This document shows positions 1-10,946 of a stretch of DNA of 64,000 nucleotides, piece by piece. This DNA comes from Neocallimastix lanati (nom. inval.) (Eukaryota > Neocallimastigomycota > Neocallimastigomycetes > Neocallimastigales > Neocallimastigaceae). The position numbers were made by a program, and so were the translations under genes. Under the pieces are notes generated by a model. The model saw only the letters and a list, made by a program, of their open reading frames with translations, was not told the DNA's origin and did no database searches. How positions within the stretch are numbered: the stretch's first letter is position 1; each line of letters opens with the position of its first letter. Location of the stretch: positions 1,348,501 to 1,412,500 of the forward strand of contig JACVTC010000022.1 of NCBI GenBank assembly GCA_016946835.1. The letters are read 5' to 3'.

Positions 1-1
1 T

Positions 2-37
<36 letters not shown>

Positions 38-177
38 TAGTTTTGATATCTTATTTTTTTTTAATTATTCTAAAATTAAATATTGTACTATTTTATTAGT
101 ATTTTTTAATTTTGTTTTAAATTTATTATTTCTATATCTTTTTTTTTTTTAAATATAATTTTTTTGTTATATTTAAA

Positions 178-266
<89 letters not shown>

Positions 267-289
267 CAATAATACTATAAAAAAATAAA

Positions 290-325
<36 letters not shown>

Positions 326-600
326 ATTAAAAAAATATATAAAATTTATATAATTTTCCTAATTATGGTTTTTTTACAAATAAAAACTTTTTTAAAGCTA
401 TAAAATAATATAGTGTATGTGTAAAAAAAATATATATATATATATATATAATAAAATTATATATATATTTTTTTATAATAATAATAATTATTGTTATTAT
501 ATTATTGTTAAAGATTAGCTAACCTTTAATGAAACAAAATTCTTTTTTTTTTTTTATTTTTTTTTTTTTTTTTAATCTATTACTTGCTAATATAATAATA
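1..600. repeat. AT-rich non-coding sequence with simple repeats
   Basis: The stretch is almost entirely A and T. It holds a T run at the left edge, an (AAT)n microsatellite at about 179-262, a poly(A) tract at about 298-323, a (TA)n run near 430-450 and T runs near 540-575. No codon-like sequence is visible on either strand. Confidence 0.8.
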
Positions 601-639
601 AGCTATAATAAAATTGTAAATGGAAAAATTCAAAATGTA

Positions 640-1330
640 TCTTTAAAAGATCTCATGAACTATATCCCTTCCATGCCACGTTATTCTTATTCTTGATCAA
701 AAAAAATCACTGGTACTCTACAAGAAAATTTAGGAAAAAGAATATTACTAAATTCAAAGATGTTATTAAATCATATTGGTCTGATGTTGGTAAATTTCCC
801 AAGAAATTAAAGGTACGAATTACGATAACTTCATATATATAAATACTAGAAATCTAATCAAGCTCCAGCCTTGAATACCCTCATTTAAGTTTAGGTTTTA
901 ACTGGATCTTAAGATTAAGAGCTGGTTAGGTTAAAAATGCAATACCGCTATTGCAGTTAGAAACGATAGAGTTTTCTAAATTCAGAACTTACTGTGGAAA
1001 ATCTATAGATTTTATTGGTGACCTTTTCATTTTATTTAACAATAAACTTATTCTAATATTTTAGAATATTAAAATTTCATTAACAGATATTATTTATATA
1101 TCTTCCTTCTTGGTGGAATTTCAGCTTTAGATGAGATTACAATTCGATACTGGGGAACGGGAGACACTTAAGTGAACAACTCCTAAAAAAGTTCACAGGG
1201 GGGGAGGAAGTTTTGTAGATACCACACGATCTCTTTTAAAGATGATGTTACTTCTTCATTTTATTATTTCACATTTAAATGGTAATCATGTTATTACATA
1301 TAGTATACCTCTTATTGTAATTTTTTTTAA
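640..1330 (+). pseudogene. Decayed 3' part of a LINE retrotransposon ORF, + strand copy
   Basis: Broken reading frames on the + strand match the C-terminal part of the LINE protein encoded on the minus strand at 2918-4087. Near 890-930 it reads LSLGFNWILRLRAG, against FNLGFSWIIRLRCG in the larger copy. Near 940-970 a shifted frame reads NTAIAVRNDRV, against NTTIAIRMGRV. Near 1125-1170 another frame reads LQFDTGERETLK, against LHFDSGEQRQLN. Several frameshifts and stops separate these blocks, so the copy is dead. Its right end is unclear and may lie near 1320. It is an inverted relative of the copies that follow, so it probably inserted independently. Confidence 0.8.
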
Positions 1331-1558
1331 CTTTTGAACTTATTATTATTTTTGATTACATTAAATTTTCAATGGTTAATTAAAACTTTTTTTTTTTTTT
1401 TTTTTTTAATATAGATAATTTTTTATTTTACATAATCTTTTATATACATTTTATTTTTATCTTTAAATTATATAATGTAATTATTTTTAAAAATGATGTA
1501 ATACATAAAAGTATAATCATCAATTTAATAAAGCACTAGAAGTGTATTCTCTTTCTTG

Positions 1559-1593
<35 letters not shown>

Positions 1594-1925
1594 ATAATTA
1601 AATGGATTATGTTATAGAGATTTTATTAAATAATTTTTTTTCTTCTGTAAATAAAGAATATATTTATATATATTATATTTATTAGAATTATTATTAACTG
1701 AGAAATCATACCTTAAGAAAATTTATGTTAAAGGATATATTGATATTGAAAAAGACAATTTTATGATTATATATGAATAATAAATATGTAATTAATATCT
1801 TAACATTAAGTGAATTACACACAAATAAAATAAATTAAAATAAATTAAAATAAATTAAAATATATTAAAATAAAATAAATAGTAGAATACGAATATAAAG
1901 TACATATTGAATAAAATAAAATAAA

Positions 1926-1927
<2 letters not shown>
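1331..1927. other. AT-rich gap between LINE copies
   Basis: Non-coding AT-rich sequence with a poly(A) run at about 1562-1590 and a short (AAATT/AAATA) pentamer stretch near 1825-1875. I see no gene here. Confidence 0.7.
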
Positions 1928-1964
<37 letters not shown>

Positions 1965-2718
1965 CTTAGAGAATAACTTTATTTAATTTATAATAATAAA
2001 AAAATTACATGATTTAAATGAAAAAAAAAATAAAATACATGATATGAAATATTATATATAATATAATTATAAAAGTACGTTAGAAACATTAATTTCTAAC
2101 TTTTCCCATTCATCGATGATAATACAACGTCCATTATTGCAAGAAATAATTTCAGTATGAGTGTTATCAATCGAATCTGTATCAGATCTTTCACAGGGAA
2201 GTGAAAATCCATAAAGAATAATCATAGAGAATAACATAAGAATTACGAGATTTAAATCCATAACTCCAATAAAGTCCTCTATTAATAATTTTTTGAGCTT
2301 TAGAGCATCTGCTCTTATTTGAATCAAAGAGAGGAGCATAATATAAAACAAGACTAAGAATAAAGGAAATTAAAACATATTTCTTCAATGGGAGAGGAAT
2401 AGATTTATTAATAAGAAATCGAAAATACAAATTTAATTTGACATTTAAATTACTGTTTAATTTGGATTGTATAGGTTTCAATGATAAAGATTCATCAAAA
2501 GGAATACCAAGATAAGTATAGTTGTCAGTTTTAGGTAATTTGTTACTACCAATAAAGAAAGATGGATCTTTGTAATTTATCGGTTTAACAAAATTAATCG
2601 GTTTTACAACAAGAGTAACTTTTTTTTTTATTTTTTTTTTTTCTAGACAGGGAAGAGAATTCACTTCCATAAATTTATTAATTTTATTATAAAAAATACA
2701 TGTTGGTGAAAAGTACAT
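1928..2718 (-). mobile_element. 5'-truncated LINE copy with poly(A) tail
   Basis: Read on the minus strand, 2718 down to about 2280 encodes the region just after the reverse transcriptase palm: VVKPINF, YTYLGIPFDESL and YAPLFDSNKSR. These correspond to MVIKPMNF, YIYLGIPFSDNL and YSPLLGSNKSR in the longer copy at 2918-6941. The following sequence down to about 1970 no longer matches that copy and looks like the element's own 3' region. It ends in a 34-base T run at 1928-1961, which is a poly(A) tail on the coding strand. The block at about 1988-2130 recurs at 7694-7838. Truncation at the 5' end plus a 3' poly(A) is typical of target-primed reverse transcription. At least one frameshift near 2300 separates the two longest frames. 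Confidence 0.8.
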
Positions 2719-2917
2719 TTGAAATTTAAAATAAAAAAATAAAAGTTAAAAAATAAAAAATAAAAAATAAAAAAGCTCAAAAATACTATGTATTTCGGCA
2801 AGTTGTACTATGCGGGAATTTTTCCCTTCCAAACAAATAAAAAAGAAATAAAATCTAGAAGTAACATCTTTAAAATAGATAGTGTGGTGTCCATTAAACT
2901 CTCCCCGGATTCATCAT

Positions 2918-4087
2918 TTATTGAAGTACTAGGGCGAGATTCACCCTTCGTGGAAACAGAGGATGTCCTGTGTTATCATTATGCCTTATTAGTACGACAT
3001 CGACGCTCTTAGTTAAGTTTGGTATTTTGGAATACCAATCAAATAATAGCTCAAACGAACTACTTATGATAGGTATTGCGTCGCTAGTTAAGAATTCCGC
3101 CAAGCCCACAATTTTTGGAACAGGTGACTCAGATGAACCTTTGAAAAGTAGTTCATTTAATTGTCTTTGTTCCCCACTATCGAAATGTAGCTCATTTAAA
3201 GCTAAAGTTCCACTAAAAAGGAAAAAGTATATATAATGATTGATATAATCTTCAAAATCAGAAATAGAGTCATAGGAAGAAAGATGATTAAACACTCTAA
3301 TCTTTCCTAGAGAACAAGACATAGAAATCATCGATAAAATTTAAAGAATTCCATCTAAAAGATTCAAGAGCATCGCATTTAAAAATCCAATGTTCAAAAG
3401 ATTGATTATCTTCGCAACAACAGGAGTAAGTCTTGGGACAATCTTCTGAAACTCTACCCATTCTAATAGCAATAGTAGTATTGTATTTATAACCACAGCG
3501 TAAACGTATAATCCACGAAAATCCTAAGTTGAATTGGAGATATTTTAAGCTAAACATAATTATAGTTTTATTATTTGAGAACTTGTTACTATCGTAGTTT
3601 TGACCTTTAATACTTTGAAATTTGGAAATAGATTTCCGGTAACGTTCTATAATATCGTCATATTTCATACATTTATATTTTTTTATTTTTTTATACAGTG
3701 TTCTAGATTCTTTAATATGGCATTTTGAGAATAGATTTAATAAGATCCTTTATAATACAGTTTGATTTACTCCATTTTGCAAATGATTTAATTCGTAAGG
3801 CTGCGCTTAGATTTCGAAATAAAGCATAAGTACTCATAGTAGAATTATGTCTAATATAGTCGTTGTTTTCTGAATTTGTATCACCATTTTTAGAGAATGA
3901 ATCAATACACCAAAATAGACCGGTATTAATTAATGTTTGAATTCTAGCAGTTCTAGATTTGTTTGAACCAAGTAAAGGAGAATAATAAATTACTTTACTA
4001 AAAACAAAGGATTGAAGAACTTTTTTCTTGTATACAATAGGAATAAGTTTATTTGAAAAGAAAATGTGTAAATAAAAGAAGGGATTT
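2918..4087 (-). pseudogene. LINE ORF part 3: C-terminal region with Cys/His motif
   Basis: Three successive minus-strand frames continue the element. About 3745-4087 reads YYSPLLGSNKSR and LRIKSFAKWSK. About 3297-3700 reads FNLGFSWIIRLRCG and ends with a cysteine/histidine cluster (CPKTYSCCCEDNQSFEHWIF, then KC), which resembles the C-terminal zinc-knuckle-like motif of many LINE proteins. About 2918-3331 contains LALNELHFDSGEQRQLNELL and ends RVNLALVLQ, then stop. Frame changes near 3740 and 3320 disrupt it. Decayed matches to the same region occur on the + strand at 640-1330. Confidence 0.8.
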
Positions 4088-4651
4088 TCAAACTTTAAAA
4101 TGCATGTGAGATATAATGTGTTCTAGTAAGAGATTATCTGAGAAAGGAATACCTAGATAAATATAACTAGAAACTTTTGGAATAGCATTCATTCCTAAAT
4201 AGAAGGTTGGGTCACTATAGTTTGGAGGAGATTGGAAGTTCATTGGTTTTATAACCATAGTTGCACATTTTTCAATACCAAAAGTCATTTCATTTAAATT
4301 AGCCCATTTATGTACCTTTTTTAATAATTTTTCTAAATTTTTTGCACTTGGAGCAATGAGAACAACATCATCAGCAAAGAGTCCACCACAACACTTTTTT
4401 CTTCCAATATTAACACCATATTTTTCACAGTCATTTAATATATCATTGATGAATAAATTGAATAAGATCGGAGATAATGGACAACCTTGACGAACACCTC
4501 TTTTAATAGGAAATTCATTTGATAACATTGAAGCAAATCGAGCACGAGCTTTAGATGAAGTATATAAATTACAAAGAAAATCAAAAACATTTACCACGTA
4601 CTCCATAATGATATAATTTAGTAAGAATGTTAAAAATAGGAACAGAATCAT
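4088..4651 (-). pseudogene. LINE ORF part 2: reverse transcriptase palm with FADD box
   Basis: This frame continues the frame at 4581-6941 and overlaps its end by about 70 bases. It contains RGVRQGCPLSPILFNLFIND (RT block 4) and LFADDVVLIAP, the FADD box with the two metal-binding aspartates, followed by the thumb-proximal YIYLGIPF. It stops near 4088, where another frame carries on with NPFFYLHIFF and VYKKKVLQSF. Both ends are therefore frameshift breaks in one ancestral protein. The apparent start methionine has no meaning. Confidence 0.88.
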
Positions 4652-6941
4652 AAGCTTTTTTAAGATCTAAAAAGGCTAAATATGTGAATTTTCCTTGAAA
4701 TTTTCTTCTTTGGCATATTTCTCTAACTGAAATGAATAAACTAATGCATTCTTCACGGTTGCGAAAACCAAATTGTTCAGGTCTAATGAAATTGTGTGAG
4801 AGTGCGTAAGAAGATATTCTATCTGTTACAATTTTTGAAATGATTTTCAGTCCAACATTAATGAGAGAAATACCTCGATAATTACTACAATCTGATAGGT
4901 CACCTTTTTTAGGGATTGATACAATAGAAGCTGAGTTCCATTTTTTAGGAAAAGATCCATTCCATATTTTATTAAAAATCAATTTAAGACACTTTCCAGC
5001 AGCAGGATGTGTTTCTAGTAATTCTTCATTGCAAAACAGAGCTTTGTAGAATTCAATCGGGATACCATCGGGGCCGGGTGCTTTGCTGTTTTTCATAGAT
5101 GAAATAGTTTTTTTAATATCGTCAATCGTAATGGGACCATTTATATTCCAGGTAGAGGATCTAAGACTAATATTCCTTAAAGCATGGATCCAGAAGTTAC
5201 GATTAAGGCTGTGACCTGAGGGATCAGAAGCTAGATCTTTATAATATTCAGCCCATCTATCTAATTGTTTAGTAGGAGAGATAATATCTTGACCAAATTT
5301 AGATTTTATGCAAGTAGGGGAGGTAGATGAATATGATGGTTTAGCCATTTTTTTTAAACATCTCCATCCATTTTTGAAATCTTTATTCAAAAAATAATTA
5401 CCAATTTTTACTATACTGGCTTTAAATCTAGCAGAACGAAATTTGCTCTTTGTTTTCTTGATTAATTTGCAAAGTTTTTCATATTTATTAAATTGTTCAA
5501 GGTAATTATCAACATTTTCACAGTTAAAGTAAGGCTTAATATTTCGAAATGCAATATGTTTTTCATGAGACAGTCTTTTAATGTAATAAGGACAATGAAA
5601 AGCAGAGCCCTTTAAATTTGTTGGAATGAAAGCCTTAATATCCTTCCCGATATTATTTGCTATATTGATAAATTTTTCTACCATTTCATCAGCCGTGAGC
5701 GAATTGTAATGAGAATCGAGGTCATTTGCTAAGATTGAAAAATAATTATGTGATAAAATATCTGAATTTTTTGTTTTACAAATATGTGTAGACCATTTAG
5801 AAACTTTAGCAGGCCTTATAAAGCCATCGGAGAGAACTTTGTTGCAAGAAAGTATAATAGGTTTATGATCAGAAATACCATAAAATGAAGTGCAAACCGA
5901 GGTTTTATTAAAATGAGCTGCCAAAGCCTCATTATATATGACATGGTCAATACAAGATGATCTAGAACCTTTGGCATAAGTAAATTTATTACCATATAAG
6001 GGTGCAATATACCAATTAGGAAAATTATTTGAAATGTATGTTTTGATCTTCTTTAATGACATGTTAAAGTCACCAACTAGGACAGCAGGAACGTTTTTTC
6101 TATTGTGAAAACGTAACCATTGAGAAAGTTCATCAAAAGCAGCTAGTCTTTCTTCCTTCCATTTGCTTTGAGGGAAGTAGATATTGCCAATAGTACATTT
6201 TTGATTCCAGAAAGAAGTAATATTTACTGAAATGATATATTTGTATAAAAACGGTTCTTGGAAAAAAGAGAACGAAGAATGAACACCAATAAAGAGTCCT
6301 CTCATACCAGGGATTTTAGGATTAGCTCTAAGGAAAACTGAGTTGTAATATGGAATTAATGGTGATGAAACATCTTTTGGAAGATATTTACTTTTTCCAG
6401 TTTCTTGTAAACAGATACATATAGGTTTGAAAATAGAGTTGAGATATAAAATACTATCACGTTTTTCAGTATTCCAACCTTTAATATTCCAACTAACACA
6501 GAGATTAAAGAAAGAAGAATTTGAATTTAGATGGCTAGAGAAAAAATCTTTCGCCATAGGATTAAGTTCAACATCAATATTATTAGATTTTCTTGACTTG
6601 TTCATTTGTTTAAGTTTATTACACAAGGTCCAGGTAATTTTAGCTGTTTCAGGAATTTTATCTCTTAAGAAATCTAAAACATCGAAAAATTTGAGATCAT
6701 TTTTGTGTTTATTAACCCTAATAATGAAGTATGAGCCGTACCTTGGAGAAAAAAGTTTTTTAACATATGGAATAATTTCATTGTAGTTAGGGATCTTACT
6801 AATAACTTGAGCCAATAGATTACTAGGGGACCAAGAATTAAGGTTATGGATAAAGATAAGGCTATAATTGTTCATATGATTACCGAAGCAGTAGAAACCA
6901 CGATGGAAGGGAGTATTATTAACTGAGCTAGAAGCATCCAT
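4581..6941 (-). pseudogene. LINE ORF part 1: endonuclease and first half of reverse transcriptase
   Basis: An open 786-codon frame. Residues 1-135 are an unrecognised N-terminal segment. About 145-370 is an exonuclease/endonuclease/phosphatase (APE) domain with the expected catalytic positions: Asn152 in SWNIKGWN, Glu180 in CLQETG, Asp291 and Asn293 in VGDFNM, Asp332 in SCIDHV, and Asp358/His359 in GISDHKP. Then come reverse transcriptase blocks: APGPDGIP, ASIVSIPKKGDLSDCSNYRG, QFGFRNREE, and motif A in FLDLKKAYDSV with catalytic Asp759. The frame stops after RGKCF, in the middle of the palm, and the rest of the palm continues in the next frame (4088-4651), so this is a frameshift and not a natural end. 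The endonuclease nicks target DNA and the polymerase copies the element RNA at the nick. As the frame stands, the polymerase would be inactive. Confidence 0.9.
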
Positions 6942-7479
6942 GTTTAGAGTTTGATGATAACAGAACTGACTTAATTTCTATTTATTGTGAATTTATTATA
7001 AGGATTGAATACCAAAGAATTATATATAAAATATTAACATTTAAATTTACTGAATATAAAAGTTAATTGTTTCACATGAATTGAATTTCCTAAGATATAT
7101 TAAAAAACAATAGTTAGTGGAAAAATTATTTATTCAATAAAATATAATGTAAAATAATATATTTATTTAAAGTAAAAAATAAAAAATATTTTAAAAGGAT
7201 ATGAAAATTAAAAACCTAAAGTAAAAATTTATATAAAAATATAAAGTAAAATATATAAAGATAGAAAAAAATATATATATATATAATATATATAAATATA
7301 TAGAATAGAAAAACTTTAGAAATAAAGGAGAAAAAAAAAATAAAAACAATATTGTTAGTAGTATAGTGTAAAAATTTCTTTTGGTTGAAAAATTGATTTA
7401 AAAATACAGTTATGATTTATATAAAAAAATAAAGATTGCATTAAAAATTGAAAAGTAATTTAAATTTTATTATAATACT

Positions 7480-7840
7480 AATTGCTGAACCCCCTCAGAA
7501 ACCATACAGCTTCGGTTCCATCATTGGGGAACCTTTCTTAGGGATAGATACAATAGTAGCTGAGTTTTTTTTTTTTAGGAAAAGACCCATTCCAAGTTTT
7601 ATTAAATATCAATTTAAGACACTTTCCAGCGGCAAGATGTGTTTCTAGTAATTCACAACAAGAGTGGCACACTTATTAATTCCAAAAGCCTTTAATTTAT
7701 AATAATAATAAAATTATATAATTTAAATGAAAAAAAATAAAATACATGAAATGAAATATTATATATTATATAATTATAAAAATGCATTAGAAGCAATATT
7801 TTCTAACTTTTCCCATTCATCAATGATAACACTACGTTAA
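7480..7840 (-). mobile_element. Rearranged LINE fragment carrying the family's 3' tail
   Basis: About 7535-7652 matches the reverse transcriptase region of the large copy at about 4905-5025, with shared words such as AATTTAAGACACTTTCCAGC. After a short piece resembling 4250-4290 it jumps to sequence at 7694-7838 that matches the 3' tail at 1988-2130, sharing CTAACTTTTCCCATTCATC. This is therefore an internally deleted or rearranged copy. A T run inside the coding part (about 7565-7577) shows homopolymer growth after insertion. Confidence 0.75.
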
Positions 7841-8404
7841 TCGGGAGATGGGTACTCATTATATGTGTCTAAATTACTTTTATAAATTATTACTATTTAA
7901 ATATGAAAAGATTTAATAAAATAAAATAAAATAATAAATAAATAAATAAATAAATAATAATAAAAAATAGGATATTTATAAAATATATAAAAAGAAAAAA
8001 TTATAAGGAAATCATAAAATATTGTTTAATAAAAATTTTTTTAATAATAAGAATTTATCAAAGATTTTTATACACTTAAAACTAATATAATTCATAAAGA
8101 AAATTATAATTAATATATTGTATTTTTTTTTTTTTTTTATGTAATTATTGTAAATATATATTTTTTTATTAATATTATTGCTATTTTTTTTAATTTATAA
8201 AAAGAACAATGGAATAATTAATTTAATTATTTCTTATTTTTTTTATTTTATTTATTTTTTTTTTTTTGTATTTCGTTTATATTTTATTATAATATTTTTA
8301 TTTTTTATTTTTATTTTTTCGTATTTTTAATTTTATTATACAAATTTGTATATTTACTTAATTATATTTTATTTGTTTTAATTAATTTATTTTTTAAATT
8401 TTTT

Positions 8405-8435
<31 letters not shown>

Positions 8436-8474
8436 AAAAAAAAAAATTTATACATTTATTATTAATCAACTATT
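7841..8474. other. AT-rich spacer downstream of the xylanase gene
   Basis: AT-rich sequence with T runs, lying between the LINE fragment and the 3' end of the xylanase gene. It must contain the xylanase 3' UTR and polyadenylation site, but no specific signal stands out from the background. Confidence 0.6.
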
Positions 8475-10946
8475 TTAAAGACATTGTGAATACCATTCAT
8501 TAACAAATTGGCATGAAGAGCCAGATTGGCAACATTTTGGACCATTAAATCCATTACCACCACATTGACCCCACTTAGCGGCACAGTTACCTTGGTTTCC
8601 ACCATTGTTATTAGTTGGTTGGGATTCAACAGTAACGGTAACAGTAACTCTTTGGGTAACAGTAACAGTTGTTGGTTGACAGTTATTACCATTTGGAAGA
8701 GTTTTAGTATTTGGAAGAGTCTTGGAATTCTTAGTTTTTGGAAGAGTCTTGGAATTCTTAGTTTTTGGAAGAGTCTTGGAATTTGGAAGAGTCTTGGAAT
8801 TCTTAGTATTTGGAAGAGTCTTGGAATTTGGAAGAGTCTTGGAATTCTTAGTATTTGGAAGAGTCTTGGAGTTTGGAAGAGTCTTGGAATTCTTAGTATT
8901 TGGAAGAGTCTTGGAGTTTGGAAGAGTCTTTGAATTCTTAGTGTTTGGAAGAGTCTTGGAATTTGGAAGGGTCTTGGAATTTGGAAGAGTCTTTGAATTC
9001 TTAGTATTTGGAAGGGTCTTAGAATTTGGAAGAGTCTTGGAATTCTTAGTATTTGGAAGAGTCTTGGAATTTGGAAGAGTCTTGGAATTCTTAGTATTTG
9101 GAAGAGTCTTGGAGTTTGGAAGAGTCTTGGAATTCTTAGTATTTGGAAGAGTCTTGGAATTCTTAGTATTTGGAAGAGTCTTGGAATTTGGAAGAGTCTT
9201 GGAATTCTTAGTATTTGGAAGAGTCTTGGAATTTGGAAGAGTCTTGGAATTCTTAGTATTTGGAAGAGTCTTGGAATTTGGAAGAGTCTTGGAATTCTTA
9301 GTATTTGGAAGGGTCTTGGAATTTGGAAGAGTCTTGGAATTCTTAGTATTTGGAAGAGTCTTGGAATTTGGAAGAGTCTTGGAATTCTTAGTATTTGGAA
9401 GAGTCTTGGAATTTGGAAGAGTCTTGGAATTCTTAGTATTTGGAAGAGTCTTGGAATTTGGAAGAGTCTTGGAATTCTTAGTATTTGGAAGAGTCTTGGA
9501 ATTTGGAAGAGTCTTGGAATTCTTAGTATTTGGAAGAGTCTTGGAGTTTGGAAGAGTCTTAGAATTCTTAGTATTTGGAAGAGTCTTGGAGTTTGGAAGA
9601 GTCTTGGAATTCTTAGTATTTGGAAGAGTCTTGGAGTTTGGAAGAGTCTTGGAATTCTTAGTATTTGGAAGAGTTTTGGAGTTTGGAAGAGTCTTAGAAT
9701 TCTTAGTATTTGGAAGAGTCTTGGAGTTTGGAAGAGTCTTGGAATTCTTAGTATTTGGAAGAGTTTTGGAGTTTGGAAGAGTCTTTGAATTCTTAGTGTT
9801 TGGAAGAGTCTTGGAGTTTGGAAGAGTCTTGGACTTCTTAGTATTTGGAAGAGTCTTGGAATTTGGAAGAGTCTTAGACTTAGTATTTGGAAGAGTTTTA
9901 GTTTTTATTAAAGTCTTAGTGTTACCTGGAAGAGTTTTTGGAGCAGATGAAGCTGGTCTAGCACTAGTTTTTAAAATACCAAGAAGAGTATTGTAAATTG
10001 GCTTTGGTTGATAGTTACCATTGAATAAGAGGGCTTGTTCATTAGAACCTAACCAACTATCGTTATCACCAACACCCCAAACAAGGAAAGCCTTACAACA
10101 AGAATTAGCAAGACAAGCCTTTAAAGCATTAGAAAAGGCTTGAGATTGTCCATTTTGATCTCCTTGTAATTTAACATCGAGTTCAGTAATATGAACTTCA
10201 AGACCTAATCTACAGTAACGACCAATTAAGTCATTAATTTTGTTGTAAGATGGTTGTTCCCTAGCACCAACATGGTATTGTAAACCAACACCATCAATTG
10301 GAATATTACGCTTTTTTAAATCAGCGACAAAGTTGTAAATAGATTCAGCTTTTGCGTAAACACCTTCAGCATTGTAATCATTATAGAAGAGCTTGGTATT
10401 TGGAGAAACCTTACGAGCAGTTTGGAAGGCGAGATCAACAAAGTTTGGTACCTTATTGTAAAGGAAAGATCTACGCATATTCCAACCATTACCATTAGAA
10501 TTGTCATCAATAGCTTCGTTAACGACATCCCAAACCTTAATTTTACCTTCGTAGTGTTGTAAAGTTTTAGTAATGTGATCAACAATAGCATTTTTTAAAG
10601 TATTAGCATCAGCATTTTCAAACCATGATGGTTGATAGGCATGCCAGATAAGACAGTGACCACGGAATTCCATACCTAATTCTTGAGCTTTGCTGTAATG
10701 TCTATCACAATCACTGAAATTGTAAACACCTCTTTGTTGTTGAATACCTGAAAGTTTACAACCATTTTCAGCAACCATCATATTGAAAGCTTTCATTGCA
10801 TTAACATAGTTGTTATTGTTAAACTTCATAGTATTGGCTGCAACACCAATCTTTAAATCACCAGCATAATCCTTTAATAAGTCGTATGCATTAGCAGAGG
10901 CAACTAAAGTTGATAATAATATCTTATTAGCAGTACTAAATTTCAT
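8475..10946 (-). CDS. Secreted GH10 endo-1,4-beta-xylanase with giant repeat linker and CBM1
   Basis: An intronless 823-residue protein. Residues 1-20 are a signal peptide with predicted cleavage after ANA. About 21-327 is a GH10 catalytic domain that hydrolyses xylan backbones with retention of configuration. The acid/base is Glu144 in DVVNEAI and the nucleophile is Glu255 in HITELDVK; WGVGDNDSWL (290-299) is the usual late GH10 motif. About 337-748 is a lysine-rich linker of tandem KTLPNSKTLPNTKNS-type units. A short TVTVTQRVTVTVTV stretch and an Asn/Gly linker lead to a C-terminal CBM1 (about 788-823) with its Cys pattern and Trp/Tyr binding residues (KWGQCGGNG, NEWYSQCL), which should bind cellulose. 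The enzyme is secreted for plant-wall digestion. No dockerin is present, so it is probably not built into the fungal cellulosome. From memory, Neocallimastix xylanase B has the same plan with an octapeptide linker. The start is the first ATG after an A-rich leader and directly precedes the signal peptide. Confidence 0.96.
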   Translation of the reverse strand: MKFSTANKILLSTLVASANAYDLLKDYAGDLKIGVAANTMKFNNNNYVNAMKAFNMMVAENGCKLSGIQQQRGVYNFSDCDRHYSKAQELGMEFRGHCLIWHAYQPSWFENADANTLKNAIVDHITKTLQHYEGKIKVWDVVNEAIDDNSNGNGWNMRRSFLYNKVPNFVDLAFQTARKVSPNTKLFYNDYNAEGVYAKAESIYNFVADLKKRNIPIDGVGLQYHVGAREQPSYNKINDLIGRYCRLGLEVHITELDVKLQGDQNGQSQAFSNALKACLANSCCKAFLVWGVGDNDSWLGSNEQALLFNGNYQPKPIYNTLLGILKTSARPASSAPKTLPGNTKTLIKTKTLPNTKSKTLPNSKTLPNTKKSKTLPNSKTLPNTKNSKTLPNSKTLPNTKNSKTLPNSKTLPNTKNSKTLPNSKTLPNTKNSKTLPNSKTLPNTKNSKTLPNSKTLPNTKNSKTLPNSKTLPNTKNSKTLPNSKTLPNTKNSKTLPNSKTLPNTKNSKTLPNSKTLPNTKNSKTLPNSKTLPNTKNSKTLPNSKTLPNTKNSKTLPNSKTLPNTKNSKTLPNSKTLPNTKNSKTLPNSKTLPNTKNSKTLPNTKNSKTLPNSKTLPNTKNSKTLPNSKTLPNTKNSKTLPNSKTLPNTKNSKTLPNSKTLPNSKTLPNTKNSKTLPNSKTLPNTKNSKTLPNSKTLPNTKNSKTLPNSKTLPNTKNSKTLPNSKTLPKTKNSKTLPKTKNSKTLPNTKTLPNGNNCQPTTVTVTQRVTVTVTVESQPTNNNGGNQGNCAAKWGQCGGNGFNGPKCCQSGSSCQFVNEWYSQCL
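8690..9935 (-). repeat. 45-bp coding minisatellite in the xylanase linker
   Basis: About 27 tandem copies of a 45-bp unit, each encoding 15 residues made of two KTLPN(S/T) half-units and a KNS spacer. Most copies differ by only one or two bases (for example ttggaa/ttggag). At about 8735-8765, 8970-8990 and 9130-9165 units are shortened or rearranged to a single half-unit, as expected from unequal exchange. All copies keep the reading frame. Confidence 0.97.

Larger units (their letters stand above)
2918..6941 (-). mobile_element. Near full-length LINE (non-LTR) retrotransposon, frameshifted
   Basis: A single long coding region on the minus strand carries an N-terminal segment, an APE-type endonuclease, a reverse transcriptase and a C-terminal Cys/His motif, in LINE order. 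It is broken by at least four frame changes, near 4600, 4090, 3740 and 3320. The sequence is clearly richer in G and C than its surroundings, which itself marks it as foreign to the local background. No poly(A) is visible at its 3' side: the coding frame ends at 2918 and about 130 bases of plausible 3' UTR run into an A/T-simple junction with the next copy. No target-site duplication could be recognised. The clade (Tad-like, L1-like or other) cannot be settled by eye. Confidence 0.9.

Noticed and set aside
8722-9996. 424-codon open frame on the + strand across the xylanase linker (EFLVFGRVLEFGRVL repeats)
   Set aside because: It is the antisense of the in-frame 45-bp linker repeat. The repeat unit happens to lack stops in that frame and no start, signal or flanking domain supports a protein.
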